NCBI GenBank assembly: GCA_002371315.1
Contig: DFHL01000018.1
Location: forward strand, 1 to 27,923
Reading direction: 5' to 3'
Origin: Bacteroidales bacterium UBA3724
Lineage (GTDB): Bacteria > Bacteroidota > Bacteroidia > Bacteroidales > P3
Length of the DNA stretch: 27,923 nucleotides
Shown: positions 7,140 through 14,716 of the stretch, piece by piece
How the letters are laid out: each line of letters begins with the position of its first letter
How positions within the stretch are numbered: position 1 is the first letter of the stretch
Notes under the pieces: generated by a model
The model's database searches: none
Told to the model about the DNA's origin: nothing
What the model saw: only the letters and a program-made list of their open reading frames with translations
Program-made: the position numbers and the translations under genes

Positions 7140-7301
7140 CGTGGACAAAGTTTTCACCAAAGGAAGACCAAAAACCAGTCAAACCCCACTGGGGTGAATT
7201 TTGGTAAAAACAAGGTAGGAATTTGGGTGAACTTTGATAGGTAATTAGTGTTGAGTTTCAATAGGTTACAAAAGGGCATTTTCAGGGCAAAATCCAGGAC
7301 A

Positions 7302-7328
7302 TTGCAACTTTTTGCACAAAAGTTACAA
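7302..7328. repeat. Inverted repeat with 5-nt spacer
   Basis: Arms ttgcaactttt (7302-7312) and aaaagttacaa (7318-7328) pair over 11 bp with one mismatch. There is no U tract typical of a terminator; it may be a regulatory site or a decayed element. Confidence 0.4.
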
Positions 7329-7424
7329 CATCCGTATCTACAGTATGTTACAAGGGAAATTTGCTAAATTTCGGCCATTTTGGCATTTTGGAGCCAAACG
7401 GCGTTTTCGGACACTTTTGGGGCA

Positions 7425-7448
7425 CAAAAAAAGCGGCCCGTTGGCCGC
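7425..7448 (-). terminator. Rho-independent terminator after the SpoIID gene
   Basis: On the minus strand the perfect 6-bp GC stem (gcggcc 7433-7438 with ggccgc 7443-7448) and 4-nt loop is followed by seven U (A tract 7426-7432). It marks the end of the minus-strand cluster that includes lpxB and surE. Confidence 0.85.
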
Positions 7449-7520
7449 CGAGTTTTCTGTACGATGGTGCCGGATGTTTCGGAAAATATGCCTGGAATTT
7501 ACGGATTGCGGTGCCGGAAG

Positions 7521-8849
7521 TCACCATTCGATTTTCCAGTCGGATTCCATTTCCTGCTTCGTGGCGTCGAATTCCTCCTCGCGATCCATACGGTCGCGGA
7601 CGCGGAACAGCTTGCCGAGCCAGTCGTCCTTTTTCGACTTGACCTTGCCGGGATTGGCCTTGTCTTCCTCGATGATTTTGCTGATTTCGGTGACGAAATG
7701 CTCCACATAGCGCTCCGAGACGTTCTCGTCCTTGTGGACGCTGGCGCCGGTATAGTAGTGGCGGATGATGGAATCGTAGGCAATGCCGAGCGAGACCATA
7801 CGGATGGTGCCCTCCTGGCTGAGGCCCACGCCGTGGCCGTAGCCGTGGCCGTTGAGCACAACGTCGCCGCTCTTGGCGTCGGTAGTGACCGAGAAGAAAG
7901 TGGATTTCAGCTTGAAATCGGTACGCACACGCGTCAGCGGCACGCCCAGAATCTTGGCCTTGCGGTGCGGCTGCTCGAAGGTGAGCAGCGTGTTGCGCAC
8001 CTCGGCATCCTGAATGTTGAGTTTGTGTGTCTTGGCGAAATAGTTGAGCCACTTGTCTTTAGGTATGACTTTGGTCCAGTTGGACTGCCGCATTCGGAAC
8101 GAGAAGGTGTCCTGAACCGAGCGCAGATAGGGCAGCGCCGAGCGCCACACGTCCTCCGAATTGGCCGTTTCGCCGCCCGAGTTGGAGTGGAACGGCGTGT
8201 CAATCAGCTTGCCGTCGGCGTCGACTATGGTTTCGCCCGACGACTGCATCGTGCCGAGCATAATGTCGGGACGAATGCAGCGGTTCTGATAGGCCTGGCA
8301 GTGGACATAGTCGCAGAAATTGAAGCCGTCGGCACGGTGCTTGCCCATATTGCGCAGCGCCCAGGTGCGCGATATGGTGGCCTGGATGCGGAATATGTCG
8401 CTCTGCTGGCCGTAGATTTCGGACTGCACGACACCGGCCAGATAGGTCTCGAAGTCCACATCGTTGATAATGCGCAGGTTGCGTGCATCGAACGCCGACA
8501 CGACAAGGTTGCCCTCGTAGGTGCGCTGCTTCACGCCCTTGGGATTGAGGCACATAATGCAGGCCGTATCGGTGGCACGCAGAATGACCTGCTTGTAAGT
8601 ACCGTATTCATAGCTGTTTACCGACACTTTTACGCCTGCCGTCGACGGTATCAGTTCGACCGTCATACCCTCGCCGAGCGAGGCCTCGAGCAGCAGCGAA
8701 TCGCCGGAATAGAGGTCGTAGAGGCCGAGGTCGAACGAGACATAGAGGGCCTCTATATTGTTGTTCGAGAAGAGTCGCACCTTGACGCGCTCGGCACTGG
8801 CGGTCAAGACGATAGCTAAAAAAAGGAACAAAAATGCAAGTCGCTTCAT
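7521..8849 (-). CDS. SpoIID/LytB domain protein
   Basis: This 442-residue exported protein has a signal peptide (about residues 1-19). A beta-rich N-terminal region is followed by the SpoIID domain, with conserved blocks LAGVVQSEIYG (Glu144, matching the catalytic glutamate position), ISRTWALRNMGKH, CDYVHCQAYQ, FHSNSGGETANSEDVW and the terminal GHGYGHGVGLSQEG. In spore formers SpoIID is a lytic transglycosylase acting on peptidoglycan stripped of stem peptides. Bacteroidota do not sporulate, so here it presumably serves cell wall remodelling. The last 80 residues are charged and beyond the domain. It starts 7 nt after lpxB ends and is the final gene before a terminator, so it is likely transcribed with the upstream envelope genes. 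Confidence 0.88.
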   Translation of the reverse strand: MKRLAFLFLFLAIVLTASAERVKVRLFSNNNIEALYVSFDLGLYDLYSGDSLLLEASLGEGMTVELIPSTAGVKVSVNSYEYGTYKQVILRATDTACIMCLNPKGVKQRTYEGNLVVSAFDARNLRIINDVDFETYLAGVVQSEIYGQQSDIFRIQATISRTWALRNMGKHRADGFNFCDYVHCQAYQNRCIRPDIMLGTMQSSGETIVDADGKLIDTPFHSNSGGETANSEDVWRSALPYLRSVQDTFSFRMRQSNWTKVIPKDKWLNYFAKTHKLNIQDAEVRNTLLTFEQPHRKAKILGVPLTRVRTDFKLKSTFFSVTTDAKSGDVVLNGHGYGHGVGLSQEGTIRMVSLGIAYDSIIRHYYTGASVHKDENVSERYVEHFVTEISKIIEEDKANPGKVKSKKDDWLGKLFRVRDRMDREEEFDATKQEMESDWKIEW

Positions 8850-8856
8850 TGCTGGT

Positions 8857-10014
8857 TCAGTTTTGGATTATGATGTCGGCAGTCCGCTCGGAGGCGCCAG
8901 GCCCTTCGAGGATGCCAATCAGGCGGTCGTAGCCTTCGAAGATGCGGCTTCGGTTGGACTCGTCGACGGTGATTTTGCGGAACTCGCCGTCGAGAACGCC
9001 GTCGTTGAAGTCGCTTTGTATCAGTTCGGTGACGATGGGGCTGTCGGCGATAAGGTTGACGAGGGATATGTACCTGATGCTCTTGCCGATAAGTATGCGC
9101 GCGATGAATGCCGAAAGGCGGTTGCACTGGTAGCAGACCACCTGCGGCACACGGAACAGGGCCGTTTCGAGGGTGGCGGTGCCCGAGCAGACAACGGCGG
9201 CAAAAGCCGAGGAAAGAATCTGATAGGTGCTGTCGAATCGCAGCTCGACGTTCGTCACATCCTTTGGCAGGCAGCTTTCATAGAACTCCCTACCTATCAG
9301 CGTCATAGCGGCAACGACGAAATGAAAGTCGGGATGACGCTGCGCAAGGCGCGCCATAGCTGGCAGCATACGCCGCAGTTCCTGCTTGCGACTGCCTGGC
9401 AGCAAGGCGATTAAGGGCTTTTGACGTTCTGCGGCTGTCTGGCCTTCGGCGTTGTCCTGCCGAGCAGCTATATCATTGTGCTGCAGGCGATAGCGTTCCA
9501 CTTCGTCGAGCAGCGGATGGCCCACGTAGACGGCCTGCGGGAAATTGTTGCGTGCATAGAAGGCCCGCTCGGAAGGCAGGATGTAGCACAGCTTGTCGAG
9601 GTCGCGGCGCATCGGGCGAATGCGGCCTTTCTTCCACGCCCATATCTGCGGCGAAATATAGTAGACGTTGCGGAATCCCTTGCTGTGCGTGAACTTGGCA
9701 ATCTTGAGGTTGAAGCCCGGATAGTCGATAAAAACAACCGTATCGGGATGGAAATCAAGGATGTCCTGCTTGCAGAACTTCAGGTTTCCCGATATTTCGC
9801 GCAGGTGCGACACCACCTCGACAATGCCCATAAAGGCCAGGTCGCGGATGTGGCGCACCTGGACCGCCGAGGGCGACGCGGCAGCGGCCTCGGCCATACG
9901 GTCGCCACCCCAGAAGCGGATCTGCGCATCGGGCTGACGCTGCAGCAGGGCACGCATCAGGTTGGCACCGTGAAGGTCGCCCGAAGCTTCGCCGGATATG
10001 ATGTAATACTTCAC
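8857..10014 (-). CDS. lpxB: Lipid-A-disaccharide synthase
   Basis: This 385-residue protein is a full-length LpxB, the membrane-associated glycosyltransferase that joins UDP-2,3-diacylglucosamine and lipid X into the lipid A disaccharide. The N terminus YYIISGEASGDLHGANLM is diagnostic. Other conserved blocks are FIDYPGFNLKIAKF, YYISPQIWAWKKGR, YVGHPLLDEV, ALLPGSRKQEL and the C-terminal SGTATLETALFRVPQVVCYQ. It confirms a lipopolysaccharide-bearing outer membrane. Its start overlaps the stop of the small membrane protein gene by 4 nt (ATGA), and the SpoIID gene follows after 7 nt, so it belongs to a tightly packed operon downstream of surE. Confidence 0.96.
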   Translation of the reverse strand: MKYYIISGEASGDLHGANLMRALLQRQPDAQIRFWGGDRMAEAAAASPSAVQVRHIRDLAFMGIVEVVSHLREISGNLKFCKQDILDFHPDTVVFIDYPGFNLKIAKFTHSKGFRNVYYISPQIWAWKKGRIRPMRRDLDKLCYILPSERAFYARNNFPQAVYVGHPLLDEVERYRLQHNDIAARQDNAEGQTAAERQKPLIALLPGSRKQELRRMLPAMARLAQRHPDFHFVVAAMTLIGREFYESCLPKDVTNVELRFDSTYQILSSAFAAVVCSGTATLETALFRVPQVVCYQCNRLSAFIARILIGKSIRYISLVNLIADSPIVTELIQSDFNDGVLDGEFRKITVDESNRSRIFEGYDRLIGILEGPGASERTADIIIQN

Positions 10015-10301
10015 AACTCAATAGCTTTGGTTCTGAACAACAGGAACATAAATGCAACAAAAGTAACAAAAAGGACGATGATTATCGTCTTGGTGGCCAC
10101 AGGCAGGTCGCGACGCTTGGCGCAATGGCGCAGCAGCAGGAGCGGTGCGACAAAGCAGATGCCAAACCAGCGCAAGTGGCTTGCAACAGGCTGAGCGGCA
10201 ACGACAAGCCCGATCCACAGCAAGGCTGCCGTTAAGGCTTCGGAGCCAAGCGAGAGGAGCAGTCCCGTCGGGATGCCGTCGCGTTTGAAAAGATTAGGCA
10301 T
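10011..10301 (-). CDS. Small integral membrane protein between surE and lpxB
   Basis: The true start is the ATG at 10301, giving 96 residues; the longer frame upstream only shadows surE. The protein has about three hydrophobic segments (roughly residues 11-36, 42-58 and 70-90), separated by a basic loop with HCAKRRDLP. I do not recognise a named family. It overlaps surE by 8 nt at its start and lpxB by 4 nt at its end, so all three are translationally coupled. A membrane-local helper for lipid A synthesis is possible but only inferred from position. Confidence 0.75.
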   Translation of the reverse strand: MPNLFKRDGIPTGLLLSLGSEALTAALLWIGLVVAAQPVASHLRWFGICFVAPLLLLRHCAKRRDLPVATKTIIIVLFVTFVAFMFLLFRTKAIEL

Positions 10302-11055
10302 AGAGCTGTTTGATTCGTTCAAGATTCTGATAGTCCGTAAAATCCGTCGTGGTCGGGACGACGGAAACAAATCCGTTTTCGAGCGCCCACTGGTCGGTGT
10401 CGGTCTGGCAGTCGTCGCATTCGAAACGTCCGGCAAGCCAATAGTAAGGCCTGCCGTGCGGGTCGATGCGCCGCTCATAGCTTTCGAGCCATCGAGCGCG
10501 CGACTGGCGGCAAATGCGGACACCCTTGTAGGCCCCCTGTGACGGGACGGGGAAATTGACGTTAAGTGCCACCTGCTCAGGCAGTCCCTTTTCGAGCACC
10601 TTCCTCACAATGCTTTCAACAAATGGCTCGGCAAGGCTGAAATCGGCATCGGGCCGGAAATCGAGCAGCGAGAAGCCGATGGCGTCGAGACCGCTGACCG
10701 AAGCTTCGAGAACAGCACCCATCGTGCCTGAATAGAGCACGTTGATGGACGAGTTGCTGCCGTGGTTGATGCCCGACAGGACAAGGTCGGGACGGCGCGG
10801 ACAGAAATGCTCGGAGCTGACCTTGATGCAGTCGACTGGGGTTCCGTCGCAGACAAACACCTGGCATCCTTCCTCTTGCGAGACGGGGTTGACGCGAATG
10901 GGGCGCGACGAGGTGAACGAATGGGCCAGACCCGACGAGTTGCGTTCGGGAGCCATCACTATCACATCGCCGATGCGCCGGGCCACGGAGATGAGGGTCT
11001 GTATGCCTTTGGCCTGCAGGCTGTCGTCGTTGGTTATGAGGAAAAGAGGGTTCAT
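10294..11055 (-). CDS. surE: 5'/3'-nucleotidase SurE
   Basis: The start at 11055 (MNPLFLITNDD) gives 253 residues, the usual SurE length; the long upstream frame belongs to the shadow of the next gene. SurE is a metal-dependent nucleoside monophosphate phosphatase associated with stationary-phase survival. Metal-binding elements are visible: the N-terminal NDD, the serine in APERNSSG, and the SGINHGSNSS block with its asparagine. Further conserved pieces are DGTPVDC, YSGTMGAVLEA and LNVNFP. The start overlaps the DUF4340 gene stop by 4 nt and the end overlaps the small membrane protein start by 8 nt. Confidence 0.95.
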   Translation of the reverse strand: MNPLFLITNDDSLQAKGIQTLISVARRIGDVIVMAPERNSSGLAHSFTSSRPIRVNPVSQEEGCQVFVCDGTPVDCIKVSSEHFCPRRPDLVLSGINHGSNSSINVLYSGTMGAVLEASVSGLDAIGFSLLDFRPDADFSLAEPFVESIVRKVLEKGLPEQVALNVNFPVPSQGAYKGVRICRQSRARWLESYERRIDPHGRPYYWLAGRFECDDCQTDTDQWALENGFVSVVPTTTDFTDYQNLERIKQLYA

Positions 11056-12137
11056 CGTGCCAGATAGCTGTGGTCGCGGCCCAGGAAGAAAGAGGCCGGC
11101 TGGAGGATGTTGTCGAAAATATAGTATTGTATCAGCACGGTGTCCTTGTTGTCGAGGATGGCGTAGAGGCGGTTGAGGTCGAAGACCTGGTACATCGACG
11201 TGTCGGGCATTGCGCGCAGGTCGTCGGGGTTGGAGTATTTGATGTAGGTCTTGAGGCTGTGTGTGTTGCCGTCGATGTCGGTTATGTTGAGTATGGTGCG
11301 CGGAGCGGCGGAGAAAGTGGTGTCGAGTTCGACCTTCGGCACGGCGCGGGCATATTCGTCGAAGTTGAGGTTGACAAACGACGACAGCAGCTGCGCCACG
11401 CGTGCGGTGTCGAAACCGTCGGCCTGGTGCGGCGGATTGAGCAGATTGAAGACGAAGCCATCCCCTACCCTGTCGACACTGAACGACTCGTCGGGCGTAG
11501 CGGGAATCTGCAACTCGACCTTGGCGATGCGCTGCACCGGCAGGCTGACGATGGAATGGCTGCGCCAAGCGTAGTGGTCGACCACAAAGCGCGGTGACAG
11601 GCATCCGCGGAAGCCCGGAATGTTGACTATATAAGTGTTCTTGTCGCCTTCGCGGTACATATACGTAGCCATCATATCCTGCGTGTCGTGGCCAACATAG
11701 ACCACCCTGCGGTTTTGGAAGGGGAAAAGCCTGAATTTGTCGTTGAACCAGCTGATTCTGTAGTCCTTGAAATAGACCTCGACCTTGATGCTCTTGGCAG
11801 CCATCTGGCGAATGACATTCTTTTCGGCAGCCTTGTTGACCTGACTGCGGATGCGCATATCCGAAAGCGTCTGCAGCAGCAGGTCGACCGAGTGCTGGTT
11901 GGCAGGGAACTGGCCGTCGACAAGCCACAGCGAATCGTTGACATAGTCGAGCGTCACCTGGTGGTTTTCCTTGTCGGCCATATAGATTTTCTCAACACCA
12001 CCGGGACGGGCAGCAGCCTCGATCTGGAAGTCCTGGCTGAAGGTGCGGCTGCGGCCACGCGACAGGACTATAATTAAAGTAACGATGCCGAGCAGAATGA
12101 CGGCAAGAGTGATTATGAGTGTTTTACGCGATTTCAT
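11052..12137 (-). CDS. DUF4340 domain protein, partner of a GldFG-type ABC exporter
   Basis: I choose the ATG at 12137 (361 residues); one codon earlier lies a TTG that could also be read as a start. One N-terminal membrane helix (about residues 5-26) anchors a long extracytoplasmic region. The mature part has repeated short beta units typical of DUF4340: IYMADKENHQVTLDYVNDSLWLV, then VYFKDYRISWFN, then FNLLNPPHQADGFDTARVAQLLSSFVNL. DUF4340 proteins are usually encoded beside GldG-like ABC accessory proteins, as here, and are thought to form the extracytoplasmic part of that exporter. The gene overlaps gldG by one base (TGATG) and surE by four. Confidence 0.85.
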   Translation of the reverse strand: MKSRKTLIITLAVILLGIVTLIIVLSRGRSRTFSQDFQIEAAARPGGVEKIYMADKENHQVTLDYVNDSLWLVDGQFPANQHSVDLLLQTLSDMRIRSQVNKAAEKNVIRQMAAKSIKVEVYFKDYRISWFNDKFRLFPFQNRRVVYVGHDTQDMMATYMYREGDKNTYIVNIPGFRGCLSPRFVVDHYAWRSHSIVSLPVQRIAKVELQIPATPDESFSVDRVGDGFVFNLLNPPHQADGFDTARVAQLLSSFVNLNFDEYARAVPKVELDTTFSAAPRTILNITDIDGNTHSLKTYIKYSNPDDLRAMPDTSMYQVFDLNRLYAILDNKDTVLIQYYIFDNILQPASFFLGRDHSYLAR

Positions 12138-13888
12138 CAATTATTGTTTGAAGGTTGTTTTTTAAATTTGAAATAACGTACCACAAGTACGACGGCAGCA
12201 AGGAGAAGCACCAGAAGGACAGGGTATGCCACGTTGGCAAACTGGTAGTATGCCCGGCTGTCTTTGACCTTGGCCACATCGAGGCGGCGGATGGCGATGG
12301 AGCGCGGACGGGCATCGATCATTGCCTCGTCGCCGGCAAGGTAGTTGATGGCATTAAGAATGAAGGTCTTGTTGGCAAATTCGACGTTCGTGTAACGGTC
12401 GTAACCCAGCGGATAGGGATAGCGTCCCTGCTCGTTGATGCCGGTGCCGTTGCGGATGATGTCGCCGTCAGAAACGACAATCATCTGCGTCGGTTTCTCG
12501 CACTGCGACTTGTACCCTATCTCGGCCAGCTCGGAAAACGACGATGCCAGCCGATTGCGGAAGAGCGACTGGAAGCGACCTTCGAGCAGCACAGCCACAG
12601 GCAGGTTGCTGCGATTGAAGAGCTGGTTGTCGACCTGGATCATTGCATCGCTGAGCTGGATGTTGACAGGGGCATTCTTTATATGGACGTGATCGGACGT
12701 GGTGAGGAGGACCGTCTTGTCGATATCATTGTTTATCAAGTCGATGCTGCTTACAAAATCGGTCTTCAGCACGTCAAGGTTACGCACGATGGGATGTTTC
12801 GAGTTGGGCACAAGCGTCGGGAAATAGTACCACGGCACAAGCTGCATACGGTTGTCGGCCCCCATCATCGGTATTCCGCGACAGCGATAATCCATCACGA
12901 GGTCGGGATTGACGCGGACACCATAGTTGAAAAACATCTCTTCAAGGTTGGTGGGCAGGCGCGTGGCAAAGGTCTGCGGCTTGTCCTGAAGGCTGTCCAT
13001 ATCGGCATCGACGGCATCGACAAGCCAAAGGATTTTGCCGCCATACATAACAAACTGGTCGATGACGTAGAGGTCGCGGTCGGTAAAGGTGGTGAGCGGC
13101 TTGGGGACAACCAGGACATCAAACTTGTTGTTGACGGTAATACTCGAATCCTGCATATTCTGCACCCTTCCTGTCAGGGCACTGATATTGCGGTCGAGCG
13201 GTACATTCTCCACCGTATAGTCCTCGACGAGCGACATTTGGATGTCGTAGAGGTCGATGTTGGCCAGCTCGCCGTGGCCGAGCAGGAAGCCGACACGAGG
13301 CTTGACAGGACGCGACAGGCGGTGCAGAGCCGTCACGAAATTGTATTCCAGATTCTCGACCGAGGCATTGACGACCTCGTCGGTCGACTTGCCGCTGATT
13401 CCTGCCGACTGGAGTTGAATGGCCGTTTCGCGGCCCTTGTAGCTCACCTCCATAGCCGGATAGACCACTTGCTGCTTCTGCACGCCATCGCTCTCCGAAG
13501 TGACAGGGATCGGCGTCAGGCCTTTCTTGACCAGCGTCTGGTAGAAAAGCATCTTCTCCTCGTCGGTCTTGAATGTGTTGGGATCCACAAACTCGTACTC
13601 GATGTTGCGGCTGTAGGCGCGGAACTGGTCGAGCATATTCTTAATGTCGTTGCGGAAACGGCGATACTCGGCAGGCAAATCCTCCCCGTCGAGGTAGACC
13701 CTGAACAGTGCCTCATCGTCAATACTCTTCAGCATTTCTTTCGTACTGTCCGACAGGGTATAGCGTTTTTCGGAAGTGAGGTCGAAGCGAGTGAAGATGT
13801 AGTGGCTGATAACATTGGCAAAGACTATCACCGCTGCCACCGCTACGATTCCTAATATGTTTTGACAACGTATATTATTGGATTGCAT
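12137..13888 (-). CDS. gldG: GldG-like ABC transporter accessory protein
   Basis: This 583-residue protein has one membrane helix near the N terminus (about residues 10-30), a large extracytoplasmic part and a C-terminal helix (VAYPVLLVLLLAAVVLVVRYF). The start FDLTSEKRYTLSDSTKEMLKSID and EYEFVDPNTF match the N-terminal domain of GldG. The middle (PRVGFLLGHGE, FDVLVVPKPLTTFTDRDLYVIDQFVMYGGKILWLVD) matches the ABC_transp_aux region. In Flavobacterium GldG acts with GldF and GldA in gliding. In non-gliding Bacteroidales the same module is conserved with an unknown export role. It lies 28 nt downstream of gldF. No gldA ATPase gene is in the window. Confidence 0.92.
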   Translation of the reverse strand: MQSNNIRCQNILGIVAVAAVIVFANVISHYIFTRFDLTSEKRYTLSDSTKEMLKSIDDEALFRVYLDGEDLPAEYRRFRNDIKNMLDQFRAYSRNIEYEFVDPNTFKTDEEKMLFYQTLVKKGLTPIPVTSESDGVQKQQVVYPAMEVSYKGRETAIQLQSAGISGKSTDEVVNASVENLEYNFVTALHRLSRPVKPRVGFLLGHGELANIDLYDIQMSLVEDYTVENVPLDRNISALTGRVQNMQDSSITVNNKFDVLVVPKPLTTFTDRDLYVIDQFVMYGGKILWLVDAVDADMDSLQDKPQTFATRLPTNLEEMFFNYGVRVNPDLVMDYRCRGIPMMGADNRMQLVPWYYFPTLVPNSKHPIVRNLDVLKTDFVSSIDLINNDIDKTVLLTTSDHVHIKNAPVNIQLSDAMIQVDNQLFNRSNLPVAVLLEGRFQSLFRNRLASSFSELAEIGYKSQCEKPTQMIVVSDGDIIRNGTGINEQGRYPYPLGYDRYTNVEFANKTFILNAINYLAGDEAMIDARPRSIAIRRLDVAKVKDSRAYYQFANVAYPVLLVLLLAAVVLVVRYFKFKKQPSNNN

Positions 13889-13916
13889 CTTTTTGACTAT
13901 AAGTTTAAACGTTTGT

Positions 13917-14651
13917 TCACCGTTTCCATTTGCGCGACTGCAGAACCATCCGGGTCAGCATCAGGAAAAGTGCAATGACGGAAAGAAAATAGACAACATC
14001 GCGCGTATCCACTACGCCGCGCGAAATGGATTCATAGTGTGCCTGCAGGCCAAGCGAGCGGAGCAGCAACGCGAAACCGCCGTGCGTGAGTTGGTAGAGC
14101 GAATCGAAGCCAAGGTAGCAAAACGCGCACAGCAACGCTGCCGTGATGAAGGCGACAATCTGGTTGCTGGTCAGCGACGATGCAAACAGGCCAACCGACA
14201 CAAACGCGGCACCGAGGAAAATCAATCCGATGTAGGAGCCGATGACGCTTCCCGTGTCGATGTTGCCAACAGGGTCGCCAAGACGATAGACGGCCCAATA
14301 ATAGACCAGTGTGGGCAGCAGCGAGACAACCACCAGCGTCAGTCCAGCAAGGAACTTGGCACATACAATGGTGAACTCCGACAGCGGCTTGGTCAGAAGC
14401 AGTTCCAGCGTCCCGTTCTTCTTCTCCTCTGCCAGCATACGCATCGTTATGGCAGGAATAAGGAACAAGTAAAGGAAAGGCCCTATCAGGAACAGCCCGT
14501 CGAGGCCGGCATATTTATAGTCGAGAATATTGAAACTGCTGCGGAACACCCACAGCATCAGTCCGGTCAGAACCAAGAAAACAATTATGGTCAGATAGCC
14601 GATCAGCGACGAGAAAAATAATGACAGTTCTTTTTTATATAATGCGAACAT
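13917..14651 (-). CDS. gldF: GldF-like ABC transporter permease
   Basis: I start at the ATG at 14651 (244 residues), which gives the family start MFALYKKELSLFFSSLIGYL; the longer frame begins at a TTG and adds twelve residues not typical of the family. About six membrane helices follow, with the conserved stretch RMLAEEKKNGTLELLLTKPLSEFTIV between helices two and three, as in ABC-2 permeases. The C terminus has one helix (VVYFLSVIALFLMLTRMVL) and a basic tail. GldF pairs with GldG and an ATPase such as GldA. The ATPase gene is absent here, as is common in Bacteroidota where gldA lies elsewhere. Confidence 0.92.
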   Translation of the reverse strand: MFALYKKELSLFFSSLIGYLTIIVFLVLTGLMLWVFRSSFNILDYKYAGLDGLFLIGPFLYLFLIPAITMRMLAEEKKNGTLELLLTKPLSEFTIVCAKFLAGLTLVVVSLLPTLVYYWAVYRLGDPVGNIDTGSVIGSYIGLIFLGAAFVSVGLFASSLTSNQIVAFITAALLCAFCYLGFDSLYQLTHGGFALLLRSLGLQAHYESISRGVVDTRDVVYFLSVIALFLMLTRMVLQSRKWKR

Positions 14652-14716
14652 ATTCGTGGTTTGTAATTCCTGTAATTTGGTTTTCAATCAAATGACATCA
14701 ACAAACAAGGCTTTTG

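Larger units (their letters stand above)
6978..7520. other. Noncoding region with several inverted repeats
   Basis: No convincing gene was seen on either strand. It holds two minus-strand terminators (7102-7139 and 7425-7448), a small ACCCC-act-GGGGT hairpin near 7185, a near-repeat of GGGTGAAYTTTG around 7193 and 7226 and an inverted repeat at 7302-7328 (ttgcaactttt / aaaagttacaa, one mismatch). The plus-strand frames here run antisense to the SpoIID gene tail and are not supported. Confidence 0.6.

Noticed and set aside
12135..12140. TTG start for the DUF4340 protein
   Set aside because: The ATG one codon later gives the usual TGATG coupling with gldG and is more plausible.
12155..13855. 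Long plus-strand frame opposite gldG, and similar ones opposite mmdA and the SpoIID gene
   Set aside because: Their coordinates mirror well-supported genes, and their sequences show no domain or signal pattern.
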